Shown here: one piece after another, positions 26,601-37,754 of the stretch
Layout: every line of letters starts with the position of its first letter
Numbering within the stretch: the first letter of the stretch is position 1
Source: Eudorina sp. 2006-703-Eu-15
Taxonomy: Eukaryota > Chlorophyta > Chlorophyceae > Chlamydomonadales > Volvocaceae
Assembly (NCBI GenBank): GCA_003117195.1
Contig: BDSI01000005.1
Coordinates: forward strand, 1,968,857-2,032,856
Reading direction: 5' to 3'
DNA length: 64,000 bases
Position numbers and translations under genes: made by a program
Notes under the pieces: model-generated
The model's database searches: none
Told to the model about the DNA's origin: nothing
The model's input: the letters and a program-made list of their open reading frames with translations, nothing else

Positions 26601-27916
26601 TGATGGGGGCAGATTGGTGAGGATGTTGGGACATGACCGACATCTCCGGATGAGGCGCAGCCGATGCACCTCCCGCACCACGGCCTCGGCGGCGGCGGCA
26701 CCTACACGTGGCCAGAAGGCCGGCGCCGTGTCGCGAATCCAGTGTATGGAGGCTAGCGGACTAGCGGGCCCGGGTGCGACCGATGCGCGGGCTCATTCCC
26801 CCACCGTCCCCCGCCCCTCCGCTCCTGAGTTCACGCGCAGTTGCCGACGCATACCTTTATCTTGTCTCCAAGCAGCAACAGCAGCAGCAGCGGAAACCGC
26901 AGCATCCGCGGCAACAACCTGCGCTGCACTGCACTGCAAAGTACGGCAATCACTCATACCGACGGCCCTGCTCTCGCAAACTATTGGGACGTCGGCACTG
27001 CACCGTCACAACCCACACCCAAACTCCCAGCGCCCCGACTCAAGCAACCGTTTCGCATCTGCAACCATTCTGCAACCATAAACCGATAGCAACCCAAGTA
27101 CCCAATACACAAGCAACCAAACCGCCCCGCCAGGCCGGTCTTGGGGGCTCTACCAGCCCCCGACCGTCATTGTCATCCGCATGGTGGGGCGCGCGGTCGA
27201 TCGGATCCTAAAGCACTCCCAAGCAAGGCTGCCCAGTAACACGCTTCCTAGGGGGAGACCAAGCGCCACCACACCTAATCCGCGCAGGCCTCCCGGTGCG
27301 CGTCATGGAATGCATCCTGAAATGCCCTGGTACCATATCAAGCAGTGTGTCGAGACACACAGACCGTCACGGATGAAAGCCTGCGCACCGCCATGCGATC
27401 GCATCCCTCGGCCTCTGCCCCTCAGCGATGGGGCTTCAACGGCCGCCGGCGCCGCCGGCGGGTGCGGCGTTGAGTCCTCCGGACCTGGCCCTGGACCCGG
27501 ACCGGGGCGCAGCAGCCCGCAGCGCGGCGCACCTCCCCAGCCAGCGCTGCGCGCAGCCCTCGCCACGTGCCCGCCCTCCAGGGGTCCCGCAAGCAGGCAG
27601 CTCAGCGGCTGCCCCTGGGGCACCGACAGCAGTGCCATTTCGGCGGTCGTCAGACGCGCAGCACGGAGCCCGCAGCCCGCACCAGCACCAGCAGCAGCAG
27701 CAGCGGGAGGAGTAGGCCGGTCACGACGGACCGACCGACTCACCGACCGACCGACGGGACGCGGGCTGACCGCGGCGCTGACGGGCGCTCGGCCGCGCAC
27801 CGTGTCCCGGGCGTCATTCTGACGGATGCGTGATACACAAGGGGGCCCGAGCACCTGCTGCGTGGATCAGCTTGTGTGCTGTCGGGGGGCTCCGCTCGGC
27901 CGCTGCGGCCCGCCCG
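23657..27916. other. AT-rich upstream region plus unassigned sequence
   Basis: 23657 to about 25450 is AT-rich and probably holds the kinase promoter and 5'UTR, and perhaps the 5' end of a divergent plus-strand gene. Exon-like pieces are visible but unjoinable. One, 25751-25803, is bounded by CCAG and CAG|GTGCAG and reads ADDVLRCVTRSAFFAELQ. Another, about 25193-25363, follows a GTCGCAG acceptor. I recognise neither. 26200-27800 is GC-rich low-complexity DNA with no supported gene. Confidence 0.4.
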
Positions 27917-30502
27917 TCATTTGTTCCGGCGATACGCGCACGAGTTGCAGAAGCGCGCGTGCGACGGCGGCATGGCGACCCCGCACAGGCGGCAGCCCTT
28001 GGTGTGCAGCTGCGTGTAGTGACTCTCCGCGCACTCCGCGTGCATCGCATCGGTGACGGCGAGCAGGGGCGCGTTGCAGCGCTGGCACAGCGGCGGCAGG
28101 CGGCCCGCGAGGTGGCGCAGGCCCGCCAGCAGTGCACCCGACACGATCAGCTGCGCGCGCGCACGCGGCCAGGGGAGCGGCGAGATGGGCGTAAGCGGCG
28201 GGATGCGACACAGCAAGCGCGTTTGATGGCCAGGTGGACATGGGGGATCTGGCGGCCGAGGGTTCCCTGGAGGAATGTCGCTGCCGGCATCGCTCCGCCA
28301 ACGCGTGCTGCCCACAACCCAGCCGACCCGTTCCCGGCTTTGTAACCATCTCAGAGATCACCTCCCAATAAAAGCGGATTTGTAACCACCTTCGTGACCA
28401 CCTCCCAATAAAAGCGGATTTGTAACCACCTTCGTGACCACCTCCTAATAAAAGCGGATAGGTTTCTAAAGGCGGCCATCCCTGTCGAGTCGCGCACCTA
28501 GGCCGTCTGGCTGAAGCAGGTTCCTGAGTGCACGTGCACGCCGCCGTCGCCCCGTGCTCGGACAAGCCTAGCCCAGCCCACCAGCCCAGGTACGGCCCCC
28601 GACAACCGCCGCTGCGCGCAGCAGGGTGCGTGGATTCTGACGACGGGAGGCTTCCGATGGTCCCTTGGAGGTTGAGACACGTTGTACTGGGCCCCTCGGA
28701 CCGCCGAAGGCGGGGGCCTAGGGCGCCTTGCAACACTCTTTTGTTCTGTACCCGGCTCGTGCGACGCTTCGTCCTCCGACCTCCAGACGGGGCACATCAC
28801 ATCTGTATTTCACCTCCCCGCGACCGCTGGAGGTCACTGCACCTCCCCCCATTTCCACCCGCGCCAATCTGCACCTCCCCCGCCAGCGTCAACGCGTCTG
28901 CCAATGTCCCGTAGCCCCCCGCCACCGCCCCGACCCACCTGCACCTCCCCCGCCACTGTGTTGACGTACTCCTCCGTCTTGACAACCGCCTCCAGGTGCC
29001 CCACTAGTCGCAGCACCTCCACGTGCCACCTCAGCACCGCCGCCGCGTCACGCAGCGGCTCCGCCGGGTCAACGTCGGGCGCCCGTCGCAGCGGGGCCAA
29101 CTCCGCCTCCAGTCGCTGCCGTACAGTCATGCCGTACTGCTCCAGGGAGGAGTGCGTGGAGCAGTACTTGACCACCAGTGACACCGCCGTGAGGACGTTG
29201 GCGGCGGAGGCTAGAGGCGCGTCGAAGCGCAGCTGCGGGGCGTTGATGTGCAGGAAGTGCGCGCAGGCGCCGCGTACGACAGGGACGTCGTACTTGTCCG
29301 CCAGGACAAGCAGCGTCGACACGTTGTCCTGCAGGGACAGAGCCGGACCATGCACGCGAGGGACGTCTGAGGCGCAGCTGCCTTCAGCTGCAGACCAACA
29401 GGCCCTGTGCTCGTCATCCTCGGCGCGACCCTGACACTGACAAGGTGCGGCGGGGGGTGTCGCGGTGCTGCTGATGCCGCTGATGGCCGCCGCGGGGTGC
29501 ATACAGATAGAGGCGGGGCTGCTGCAGAGAACCGAGCGAAAGTAGAGGTTGCCGTTGTCACCGCTGCCGTCGTCGAGCCCCGCGCGCCCGCGTGTCCCAA
29601 ACCCTGACCTCCTCTGCTCAACCCCGCTCAGCCCGATTCGCCACCCCAGCGATACCTCCGTGCTCTCCCGCCACGCGTGCCGGTGTGCTCATCCCGGGGT
29701 TCCCCGGGGTTCTCCCTTGCTATCGCAGGGTAACTGCGCCCATGACTGTTACGACCCGCGACCAGCCCGTGTTGTGGTTCAGTCCGTGCTGGGTCTCTCG
29801 GGGCTCCATTGTTGGCGGCGACGTGCGTTCACGTCAGGTTCCCCACCGCACTGGTCAGCATGATGAAAAGCGTCGCTCCGAGCGCAGCAGCGTCCCCACG
29901 CTGACATGGCCGTTTCGTGCATGGTCTAAGCCCAGCCCTGGGCACACGCCTCCCTGCCCTGGCCTTGAGACCGGAACGAAAACCCACCATGTTTACATGT
30001 TGGAGCGGGTAAGCATCCAGTCTGAGCAGTCTGAGCACCACCTCCCAAGATGCGACGCTGTCGGATTGGAGCTGCAGTTCCCCTGGGGTCGGCAGCTGCA
30101 GGCCCAGGGTCTGCCGCAAAACGCTCGACGCCCGGCTTAGCACGCAGCGATTTGCCGACAGGCTGCCGTCACGGCACACCTATGTGTTTGCGCGAAGAGG
30201 CGGACCGTCGGGACATGCCGGAATGCAACTGGTAGGGCACTAGAAGGGGATGTTGGGGCACAAACGGTTACTCCGAGGCACGGTCCAAAGTGGCACGCGT
30301 GAGGTCTTCACGCGTGCCACGGCGGGCTTAAAAATGATGTCTAATCTTAACGTTAACAACACGGACGTACCAGGCGCAAATCGCAGTCAGGACTGTGGGC
30401 TGCTGCTGCAGCGACTGGGTCGCCATCCGATGTCCCACTTCCCCCAGAACCAGGCGCCAGCTTCATCAGCAAGGAGTTCTGTGACTCGAGGCCGCCTGCC
30501 AT
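27917..30502 (-). CDS. BTB/POZ-domain protein with C-terminal CxxC zinc-binding tail
   Basis: Four exons, all phase 0: 30502-30371, 30179-29997, 29328-28939, 28150-27917; 312 aa. After a 40-residue leader the BTB fold starts at CDLRLVCRDGSLSANRCVLS, formed exactly across the exon 1/2 junction, which confirms that splice. SDSVASWEVVLRLLRLDAYP follows, then DNVSTLLVLADKYDVP from exon 3, the standard BTB helices. The C-terminus carries CQRC, CRLC and CNSC pairs within about 55 residues, ending in YRRNK, and looks like a treble-clef or ribbon zinc site. BTB proteins typically dimerise and often recruit Cullin-3 ligases; no MATH, Kelch or NPH3 domain is seen, so the role here is open. It is divergent from SLBP with only 620 bases between start codons. 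Confidence 0.8.
28341..28459. repeat. Three tandem copies of a 40-bp unit carrying TGTAA and AATAAA
   Basis: Each unit begins TGTAACCA and ends CTAATAAAAGCGGAT or CCAATAAAAGCGGAT. TGTAA recurs at exactly 28341, 28381 and 28421 on the plus strand. The array lies in the last intron of the BTB gene, antisense to it. Confidence 0.95.
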
Positions 30503-31121
30503 TGGATCCTAATTTTCCTACTGATTACAGTGGCAAACAAAGGTTGCACGCGAGGGAACTACTGAGTGATCAACGTCGTTATACATTCCGTTTATTACAG
30601 AGCTGCTAAAAATGCACCGAAACTCGTTCCTTTGAGTAATTGCCCCTCCATTATTAACCGTTTTGTACAACCAGAGATTACCCAATATTCTAATTGAATT
30701 ATGAGACTCGCTCAATGAAACATGCGTATGTAAGAAACATGTGGACGCATGCTGCTCATGTATTCACGAAGGTGACGAGCAACAAAAATGTCGTACGTTC
30801 GTTGCATTCACCCAAAATGCGTTTTCGATGCTGATGATTTGGCTGTTTTTCTTGTGCACTGACCCATACACAATTAGTCTGACTTACATGACTCTCGCAT
30901 GACATCAATGACCACTTTCAGTGTTTGAGTTTTTTAAACACTCCCGCGCAAGCCAACCCTAAGCTTCAAAAATCCCTAGCCTGAGTTCTTCCATTAGAGC
31001 TTTCAACTTGCTACTGTGTTTTAGTGCTGTGATTTGGTCCAAGACAGCCAGCCGTTCTTTTGTGCACGGGGGCAGGACCGCTGAGTTTGTGGAAGGTTGA
31101 CTGGTATTTTTTTCTAGGATT
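30503..31121. other. AT-rich bidirectional promoter between the BTB gene and SLBP
   Basis: A compact AT-rich interval between two divergent ATGs. A TTTTTTTCTAG tract four bases before the SLBP start looks like a 3' splice site, so SLBP probably has an intron in its 5'UTR. Confidence 0.55.
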
Positions 31122-33810
31122 ATGGACTTGTCTCGGGCACCGAGGGAGTTTGATGTCGCCGACTACAGCGCGGACTTTGAGGTCGAAGACGTGATACCAG
31201 GTACGCCGTTTCCTTGTGTGCTAGTCCACTTTGACTTCGGACGTTCGGCTATTCCCGACCAACATCCAATGCCATCGTTCATCACTTAAGCATGTCATTC
31301 GGGTGCAGCGACACCCTGTCAACAAGTCCGCTGCGTTGCTGCGTTGCTGACCGGGCCGCTGACCAGCATGGGGCACGCACGCTGCGGCGCGCATGCCGCG
31401 CTGGGCCAACGACAGCATAGGCAGCTCGCATGCGGCGCACCGACTGCCTGTTACAAGTGTCTCTCGGTGTGCAAAGTTCCTCTCCGCCCCTCCCCATCCC
31501 TCACACAGTTCCCCGCCTCGCGCCCGAGAAAGATGATACCCGCCTACCACGTCTGCACAAGGCGCCGAAGTCCAACGCGTCTCAGTCGTCTGGTGGCGCT
31601 TTGCCAAAGCAGCCCATCGCGGGTTTGGACCCTCACCGCCTGGCTCAACGACAGAAGCAGGTTGACTACGGCAAAAACACGATTGGATACCAACGATATC
31701 TGCAGCAAGTGCCCAAGTGAGTCGTCTCCGTCGTGACAAGGATGCTTAGACGGGCAACCTGGGTCCTGAAAGAGTGAGCTCCAAGGTGCCCCAGCCGCGC
31801 CCACCTACGCGCCAGCTCTGTACCACATGAGGTTGAGCTCATGGAGGGACAGCATCATACGGCACGCGGGACCAGGCGACAAACGGTGGCGGCCGTTCTA
31901 TTACACGCTGAATGCTCAGGGCACACCTTGGTATTCCTTGCGAGTTTATGTAGGATATCGTCCTAACCGCACCCCTCGCTGTGCTTTGTAGGGACAAACG
32001 GCGTCGGAAGGGCGAGCAATGGCTGGACCCCGTCACGCCAGATATTAACCAGAACATTAGCAAGCGCTGCTTTGACGGGCAGGTGAGGCGTGAGTACTGC
32101 CGTGCTGGTCCAGGCAGGCCGGATGCTGCTGCTTGCGCGTCTTGGCTGTCCAAAGGTGTCTGTGCCCTTTGGTTCCGGGCGCTGCTGCAGCGGGATGGGT
32201 CGTAACCATGGCCATACCATGTATCTGTTTGGCCGTTCGGCAGGAGTGCCTTCCTTGATTTCTGCTTTGCACACCTTGCACACCCAGATAAGGGTCTGGC
32301 GACGAGCGCTACACAAGTATGACCTCCAGGAGGAAGAGGACCAGCATGTACGCCCGCTGTCGGTAAGGAGGTCCGGGGCAGCGCGGTCAACATCCCGCTT
32401 GGGAACTGTGCTCGCGGCATCGAGCGCGCGGCGGTGCAGAGCGACGCAAGCTGCACTCAGCAGTCACAATTGCGCGTAAGAAGACCATGGCTGAGCCGCG
32501 GTTGTGGAATCTTGTTTCATCCGTGGAACCGCATGAGCAAACCGTTAAGTCGTTCTGTTGACCGCCCGTAATTTCAGCGCGTGATCTTTGCCTGATCTTT
32601 GCCGCCTTGCCGTCTCCGTCACTTCACCTGCGTGTGTTTAGTTCGCGGAGCGCTCCCGGCGCACGAAGCCGGATGCCGATGCTGCCGCGGAAGATGTGAC
32701 GGCTTTGTCAGCAGTGCCATCCTCGCCGACGAATTCGAGCCGGAGCAGGGTAAGTTTATGGATGGTCTGTTTATGGAAGCCCCGCAGTCGCCATGTTCCC
32801 ACTGTCGCACTGAAGGAGACGGCCTGCTGCCTGGCGGTTTGCTGCTCGCCAGGGCGGCTTTGCACTTCACCAGGCCGCCTGTTTGCGGTCTCAGGTTTGC
32901 ATCTCTCGTCGGAGGTGCGGCTGGTCGCGGGGTTGAGAACCGATGCAATGCTTGCTTTGGATGGTATGGCAACCGGCCTGCAGGGTTCCCTGGACGGCTA
33001 CATTGAGCCGCTCATCCCGGACGGTGGGCGGAAGCGCTGCTTCGAGCGAGCCTTTGACCATGCGGTAAGTCGTTGGGCAGGGCGAAAGCGGTCCAAGGGA
33101 TCGGTTTGGGGGCATCACTACCTCAGGTGTCGCCACAGGGGTATGACTGGTGTTCTCTAGGGATCCAGCATCTGTAACACTATTTGCGCCTCTCAGTTGC
33201 CTTCAATCGAGCATCAGCTTTTAGCAAACAGCAACGGCTTGCCTTTCCTGAATGTCCTGACCAGCAAGGTCACTGTCGTCATGGTCACGTCCTGGTCCTC
33301 ATTCGACGCGTCTAGTGCTGGGTGATGGCGGTCAGCAGGCCGCCTGCCCCGCTCTCGCCGCCGTGGCTGATATCTCATCCTCGGGTCTCGCTGCTGCAGG
33401 CCAACGGCAACCCGCACCCGTCCAAGCTGATCACAAGCCCGGCCGGGCCGAAGCCGTTTGTCCCTCAATCTGCGCCCCCCGCAACCGCCGCGGACGCCGA
33501 GCCGGCGCCATCACCAGCGCTGCGGCGCCTCGACCCGCCCGCCCGTGTGGGGCCCCGTGTCGGCCTGCCACGCAGCGCTGTCTCGCAGTCTGCGGGGATG
33601 CCCAAAGCGCCACAGACCGCACCGCCGGCGGCCACTCGCACTGCCCGGTTCATGGCAGGCTCCACAGCGGACGCACCGGACGGGCGCGAGGCGGCACGAT
33701 CGGAGCTGGGGGCTGCAGCTGGGGAGGATCTGTTCCGGGAATGGGAGGACGATGAGTATGCCGGTCTTGGTGCGGTGGAGGACGAGGACCTGGACCAAGT
33801 GCAGCTGTGA
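31122..33810 (+). CDS. SLBP: Histone mRNA stem-loop-binding protein
   Basis: Eight exons: 31122-31200, 31509-31716, 31992-32082, 32288-32362, 32642-32749, 32984-33064, 33197-33268, 33400-33810; 374 aa. The RNA-binding domain spans exons 2-4: RLAQRQKQVDYGKNTIGYQR, then YLQQVPKDKRR, TPDINQNISKRCFDGQ and RVWRRALHKYD. These match the animal SLBP core (RQKQINYGKNT...TPNK...WKVALH), including the YGKNT and TPD/N motifs that contact the hairpin and carry the regulatory Thr. SLBP binds the 3' hairpin of replication-dependent histone pre-mRNA in the nucleus and follows it to ribosomes. Flanks are disordered; the tail ends in an acidic stretch (FREWEDDEYAGL then Glu/Asp). Weak points are exon 7, whose donor is AAG|GTCACT, and the exact extent of the tail. 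Confidence 0.92.
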
Positions 33811-35185
33811 GCCAAGGGTTGGCGGAGGGGCGCGCGGCCACACTGCTAACTGTCTGGTGCGTGTGGCATGCTGCTTTCTAGGTCGTTGAGCTGCGCGGAA
33901 TCCTCCGCGCGTTTTGCCGCTGGTGGCGTGGTGGTAGGAGATGCGACAGTGAGGTGCCCGCTAGGACGCGCTAGCAACAAGGACACGCGTTGTTTGCATG
34001 TGAGTGCCAAAGGTTTTGGGTTGCGCTGGGTGGGCTGCGGTGCAGGAGGCATGGCGGCTGCGCCGCCTTGTGCTCTTGCAGCGGCCCGCGTGCTGCGTGC
34101 GTGAAGACGTGTGTCGACCGGGCGTGCAGGCGGTGGTCTTGTCGTGTTAGCCTGGTTGGGCTTTGTTGTAGGAATGGGCTGGTCCAATCTGGATCGCACC
34201 GAACATCTGATGTCGTTCAGGGTCAGCGTACGCATTAGTATCTCGACGCATCTTGGGGGTCGGTGACATGATGTCTGGGATCTACGATGCTGGTCGCCGG
34301 TTCTAAAGATTCTAAGTTCCAGGGCTGTATGGCGCTGGCTGCCGGCGGTCCCTAACGAATCTTTAGTAATCTTGCTGAGCAGAGACAGTGTTGCACAAAC
34401 GGAAGTTCCTACCAGGCCGAATCAGTAAACTTTCAAGGAAGGGTGTTGCGCGTCACAACACAAATATCGCAGGCCAGCAGGATCCTGACCCTACTTTTTC
34501 CCTAATATTTGCCATCATCAACACAAAGCGTCTTGTATACATTGTTGTGTGTGCGAAGCACACTGACAAAGCCATGAACGCCGCCCGCCCGCTGGCCCTC
34601 TGGCAGAAGTTGACTACACATGTAAATTATCAATATTATGAACTTATATATTATTGTGTGGGTATAAGCCATTGTCGCAAGATTCGTCCAGTCATCGACC
34701 CAAGCTCGACGCCAGCCCCAAACCTATACAACGTTTAAGGACCACAACTCTTGACTTGCCTTCAACTCTGCAAGCGAAACTACGTCCGTGGCACGTGGCA
34801 AGAGAGATTCTTCAGGACAATCATGGACGGTTCGCCTTCCAGTACGGCAATATCATACGTGATCCGGTTCCCGTGCCATTGGGCAGAGTCCGACAAAGTG
34901 CTCACAGCTTGTACTTATTACGTAGACTAAGATATGCAATATGATAACGATATACGTGCAGTAGCCTCTTCGAGCTTTTAAACGTTGTGCGTCAACCGTC
35001 AGGAGCATTGGCCTAAAGCTATAGGCCATTCCACGACCCTCTCCCCATCAGCGGCCTAAATGCTGTAGATCACGACCAACTTGTGGTCTTGTGAAGCGGT
35101 GAAGCATACTCGCTAAGGAACGAGCATTTCGGGGACTTTTGAGGCCTTGCTGCCTCTGGCGTGAAGCATATCTGCACATAGAGTC
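33811..35185. other. SLBP 3'UTR and upstream region of the F-box-like gene
   Basis: GC falls from about 33850 onward, then AT-rich DNA reaches the next ATG. The ORFs at 34388 and 34654 have no splice context or recognisable content. A TGTAA at 34621 fits the SLBP 3' end. Confidence 0.5.
34621..34625 (+). terminator. Probable poly(A) signal TGTAA of SLBP
   Basis: The first clear TGTAA on the plus strand, about 810 bases after the SLBP stop codon, in AT-rich context. Confidence 0.5.
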
Positions 35186-36486
35186 ATGGCTCAACACAAG
35201 CTCAACACAAGCTCCTTTCTACCGCTGTCGAGCGGCCGGTCGGCCGCGTTGTCCACGTCTGGGATTCTGGACCTTCCCATACCTATTTTGCAGCTCATTC
35301 TTGTTTCATCTGGCACCGGTGGTGCCTTGGCGGCCTGCACCTGCTCAGGGTTGCGGGAGACGTTTAACGAGGCGTTGGCCTGCCCGGAGCTCGCGGCCAA
35401 ATTCCTTATGAAGCGTTATGGCCGGAATACTGCTCTTTACCACGTATATGGCAATGTACAGTTGCGACGACATCTGCTGAAGACAGTCATCGACGTTCCA
35501 GCCCAAGATGAAATAACGAACAAGGTCGTCCGTGAGCTGTTGCGAATGGGTGCCTCCCCAAGAGTCCAGGTGAGAGTCGTTACAAAAGTAGCTTGTTTCG
35601 GGTTCCCGCGAGCCTCTCTATTCCGTAACCCTTCCGGTTATGCATCGATTCGGGTTTCGACTACACGGCTGCAAATCGGGACCCATGCTGGACTGCTGCT
35701 AAGAATTGATTGCCCGTAAACTTGAAAGTCCTCCATGAGAGATGGAGGACGGTGCGTGTCGAAAGTTTACGAACAACTACCGTTTCCACTGCAGGACTGA
35801 AGGGTGATGTTAGGCAAGTTTGGCACGTTAGACTGGCCGAGCATCGTTTCGATTTCTATCCAACCCCTCCACAGGAACGGTTTCTGCTCACCGCCGCCGC
35901 CGGTGCCGGCGACACGCTGGTTGTGCGGACCCTTCTGCGCGCCGGCGTGAGCGCGGGCAGCTGCGGAGGCCGGGCCCTCGTGGCGGCCAGTGCGGCGGGC
36001 CACGTCGCCGCCATGGAGGTCCTCCTGCGCGCGGGCGTCAGCGCCCGGGCCGAGAACGGCATGCCGCTACGCGCCGCTTGCCGCGAGGGCCACGGCGCCG
36101 CAGCGAGGCTGCTCCTGACCCATGGGGCAGACCCACGGGCCGCGGCCAGCGGAGCGCTGGTGGAGGCGGCACGTGGAGGCCACCTTGCACTGGTTCTGGA
36201 GCTGCTAACGGCGGGAGCTGACCCACGGGTCGACGGCAGTCGGGCGCTCGTCGAGGCGGCGGCGGCGGGCCACGGCTGCGTCGTGCTGGCGCTGCTCGTC
36301 GCGGGCGCGCAGCCGCACGCGCGCAATTGCCTCGCGCTGCAGCAGGCGGCGGCGGGAGGACACGCGCACGTGTTGGAGGTCTTGCATGCCGCCGTCCGCC
36401 ACGGCAGCGGCACCGGCCGCGGCAGCGCGACCGCCCCGGGTAACGTGCCGCTGCACGCACTGGGCGCTGCGTGCACGCCAGCCTAG
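35186..36486 (+). CDS. F-box-like protein with six ankyrin repeats
   Basis: Two exons, 35186-35569 and 35875-36486, phase 0, 331 aa. Exon 1 contains an F-box-like helix set: ILDLPIPILQLIL, a short loop, then LAACTCSGLRETFNEALACP and a basic FLMKRYG. Exon 2 is six ankyrin repeats of 30-33 residues, each with the A..GH....LL..GA frame, for example EGHGAAARLLLTHGADP and AGHGCVVLALLVAGAQP, ending in a disordered Gly/Ser tail. Such proteins usually act as substrate receptors of SCF-type ubiquitin ligases, with the ankyrins holding the target; this is inference. GC rises sharply from exon 1 to exon 2. The repeats are recent or homogenised, as repeats 3-5 share many codons. One GACCCACGGGTC palindrome (36221) is part of the coding sequence, reading DPRV. 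Confidence 0.8.
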
Positions 36487-37680
36487 TGCGCCTGCGTTTA
36501 CAATCTTTGATCCGCAGCCGTGAATTTGCAAGGTGCGCTATGCCATGCTATGCCATGCTGAGGCCTTGAAATGTGGACGGAGTCTGGTCGACGCCAGGGT
36601 TGCAGCCGGCATGCAGCCCTTGCGACCCAAATGGCCGCGGAGTCGTACGGGGCAGCCTTTCCCTCGTGAGCAGTACGGGGATTCCCGTTACGAGCAATAC
36701 GGGGGGGGCCATCCCTCAGCGTTAAAGCGTTAACAGATATCTGAATAGGAAGCAAGCAGGTGTGAAATCCGGGTTGGCATGGGCGTTGCGCCTTTGGAGA
36801 GCCGCCAGTGCTCGGCGGTCAAACCATCATCCGGTGAGGGCGTCCAGGGCTAGGGGTCGGAACCCCTGCCGATGAAGGGGATGTCGCTCCGCCATAGTCC
36901 CGGCAGGATGCGCATGCGCAGGGAGGATGCGGGAATGCGATGGCCGCAAGCAACGATGCCGCTCATGCTGCCGGCAAGTGTCACCCCTTACGTGGGAAGT
37001 TTTGGGTTTCGGCAGCTTCCCGTGTGGCCACGCTGCCCTGACTGTCTGTCCATCCGTCTTGGCCTTTCTATGCTGGCTTGCTTTGCTCCTCGACCCTCTG
37101 GCTGTCACCCAGTTGGGGTTTGGCCAGCCTGACTGACGCCTCCTCCGGCCGGGAGGGAGGGAGGGAGGGACACACCTCTTGAGCTCGGGTTTGTGCCGGC
37201 TGCCTGAGGGCCCTAGTTGATTGGCCGTTTCCGTGTCGGGTGTGGGCAAGCGGCATGTGGGTCGGGGGTCCGACGGGGCGCATGAGGTGATTGATGGGCA
37301 GCGCCGGTCCGAGACAGGCGAAGCTGCGCACCCGCAGCACTTGGCCGCTGCAGACGTCCACCTGAGGCAACTTGTGAGTGAGGGGCGCTTGATGGGCGAG
37401 CGCGTCTGCTTGCAAGTGTGGGTGTCGGGCTGAGGTGTGGCCGTGTGCCCGAGGCGTGTGGTTTTGGTACCTTACGCGGTGTGAGGAGTAGTAGTGGTGG
37501 TGGTAGTACTGGTGCTGGTGGTGGTCGTGTTGGTGGTGGTGGTGTAGTGGTGGTGGTGGTTTTGGTGGTGATGGCGGTTTATGGTGTGCAGCGAACGCGT
37601 TCCCGACGGAATATGAACAAAGAGGTCGCGGGGAGGAAGCTCGGGGGCCAACAGGGGCGGGGGCGCTTCCGTTGAGGGGC

Positions 37681-37754
37681 CCCCAGGTCCGGGGCCCCCA
37701 GGTCCGGGGCCCCCAGGTCCGGGGCCCCCAGGTCCGGGGCCCCCAGGTCCGGGG
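37681..37754. repeat. 15-bp tandem repeat CCCCAGGTCCGGGGC
   Basis: Five copies in tandem. Each unit junction forms GGGGCCCCC, so the array is strongly self-complementary. Confidence 0.97.
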
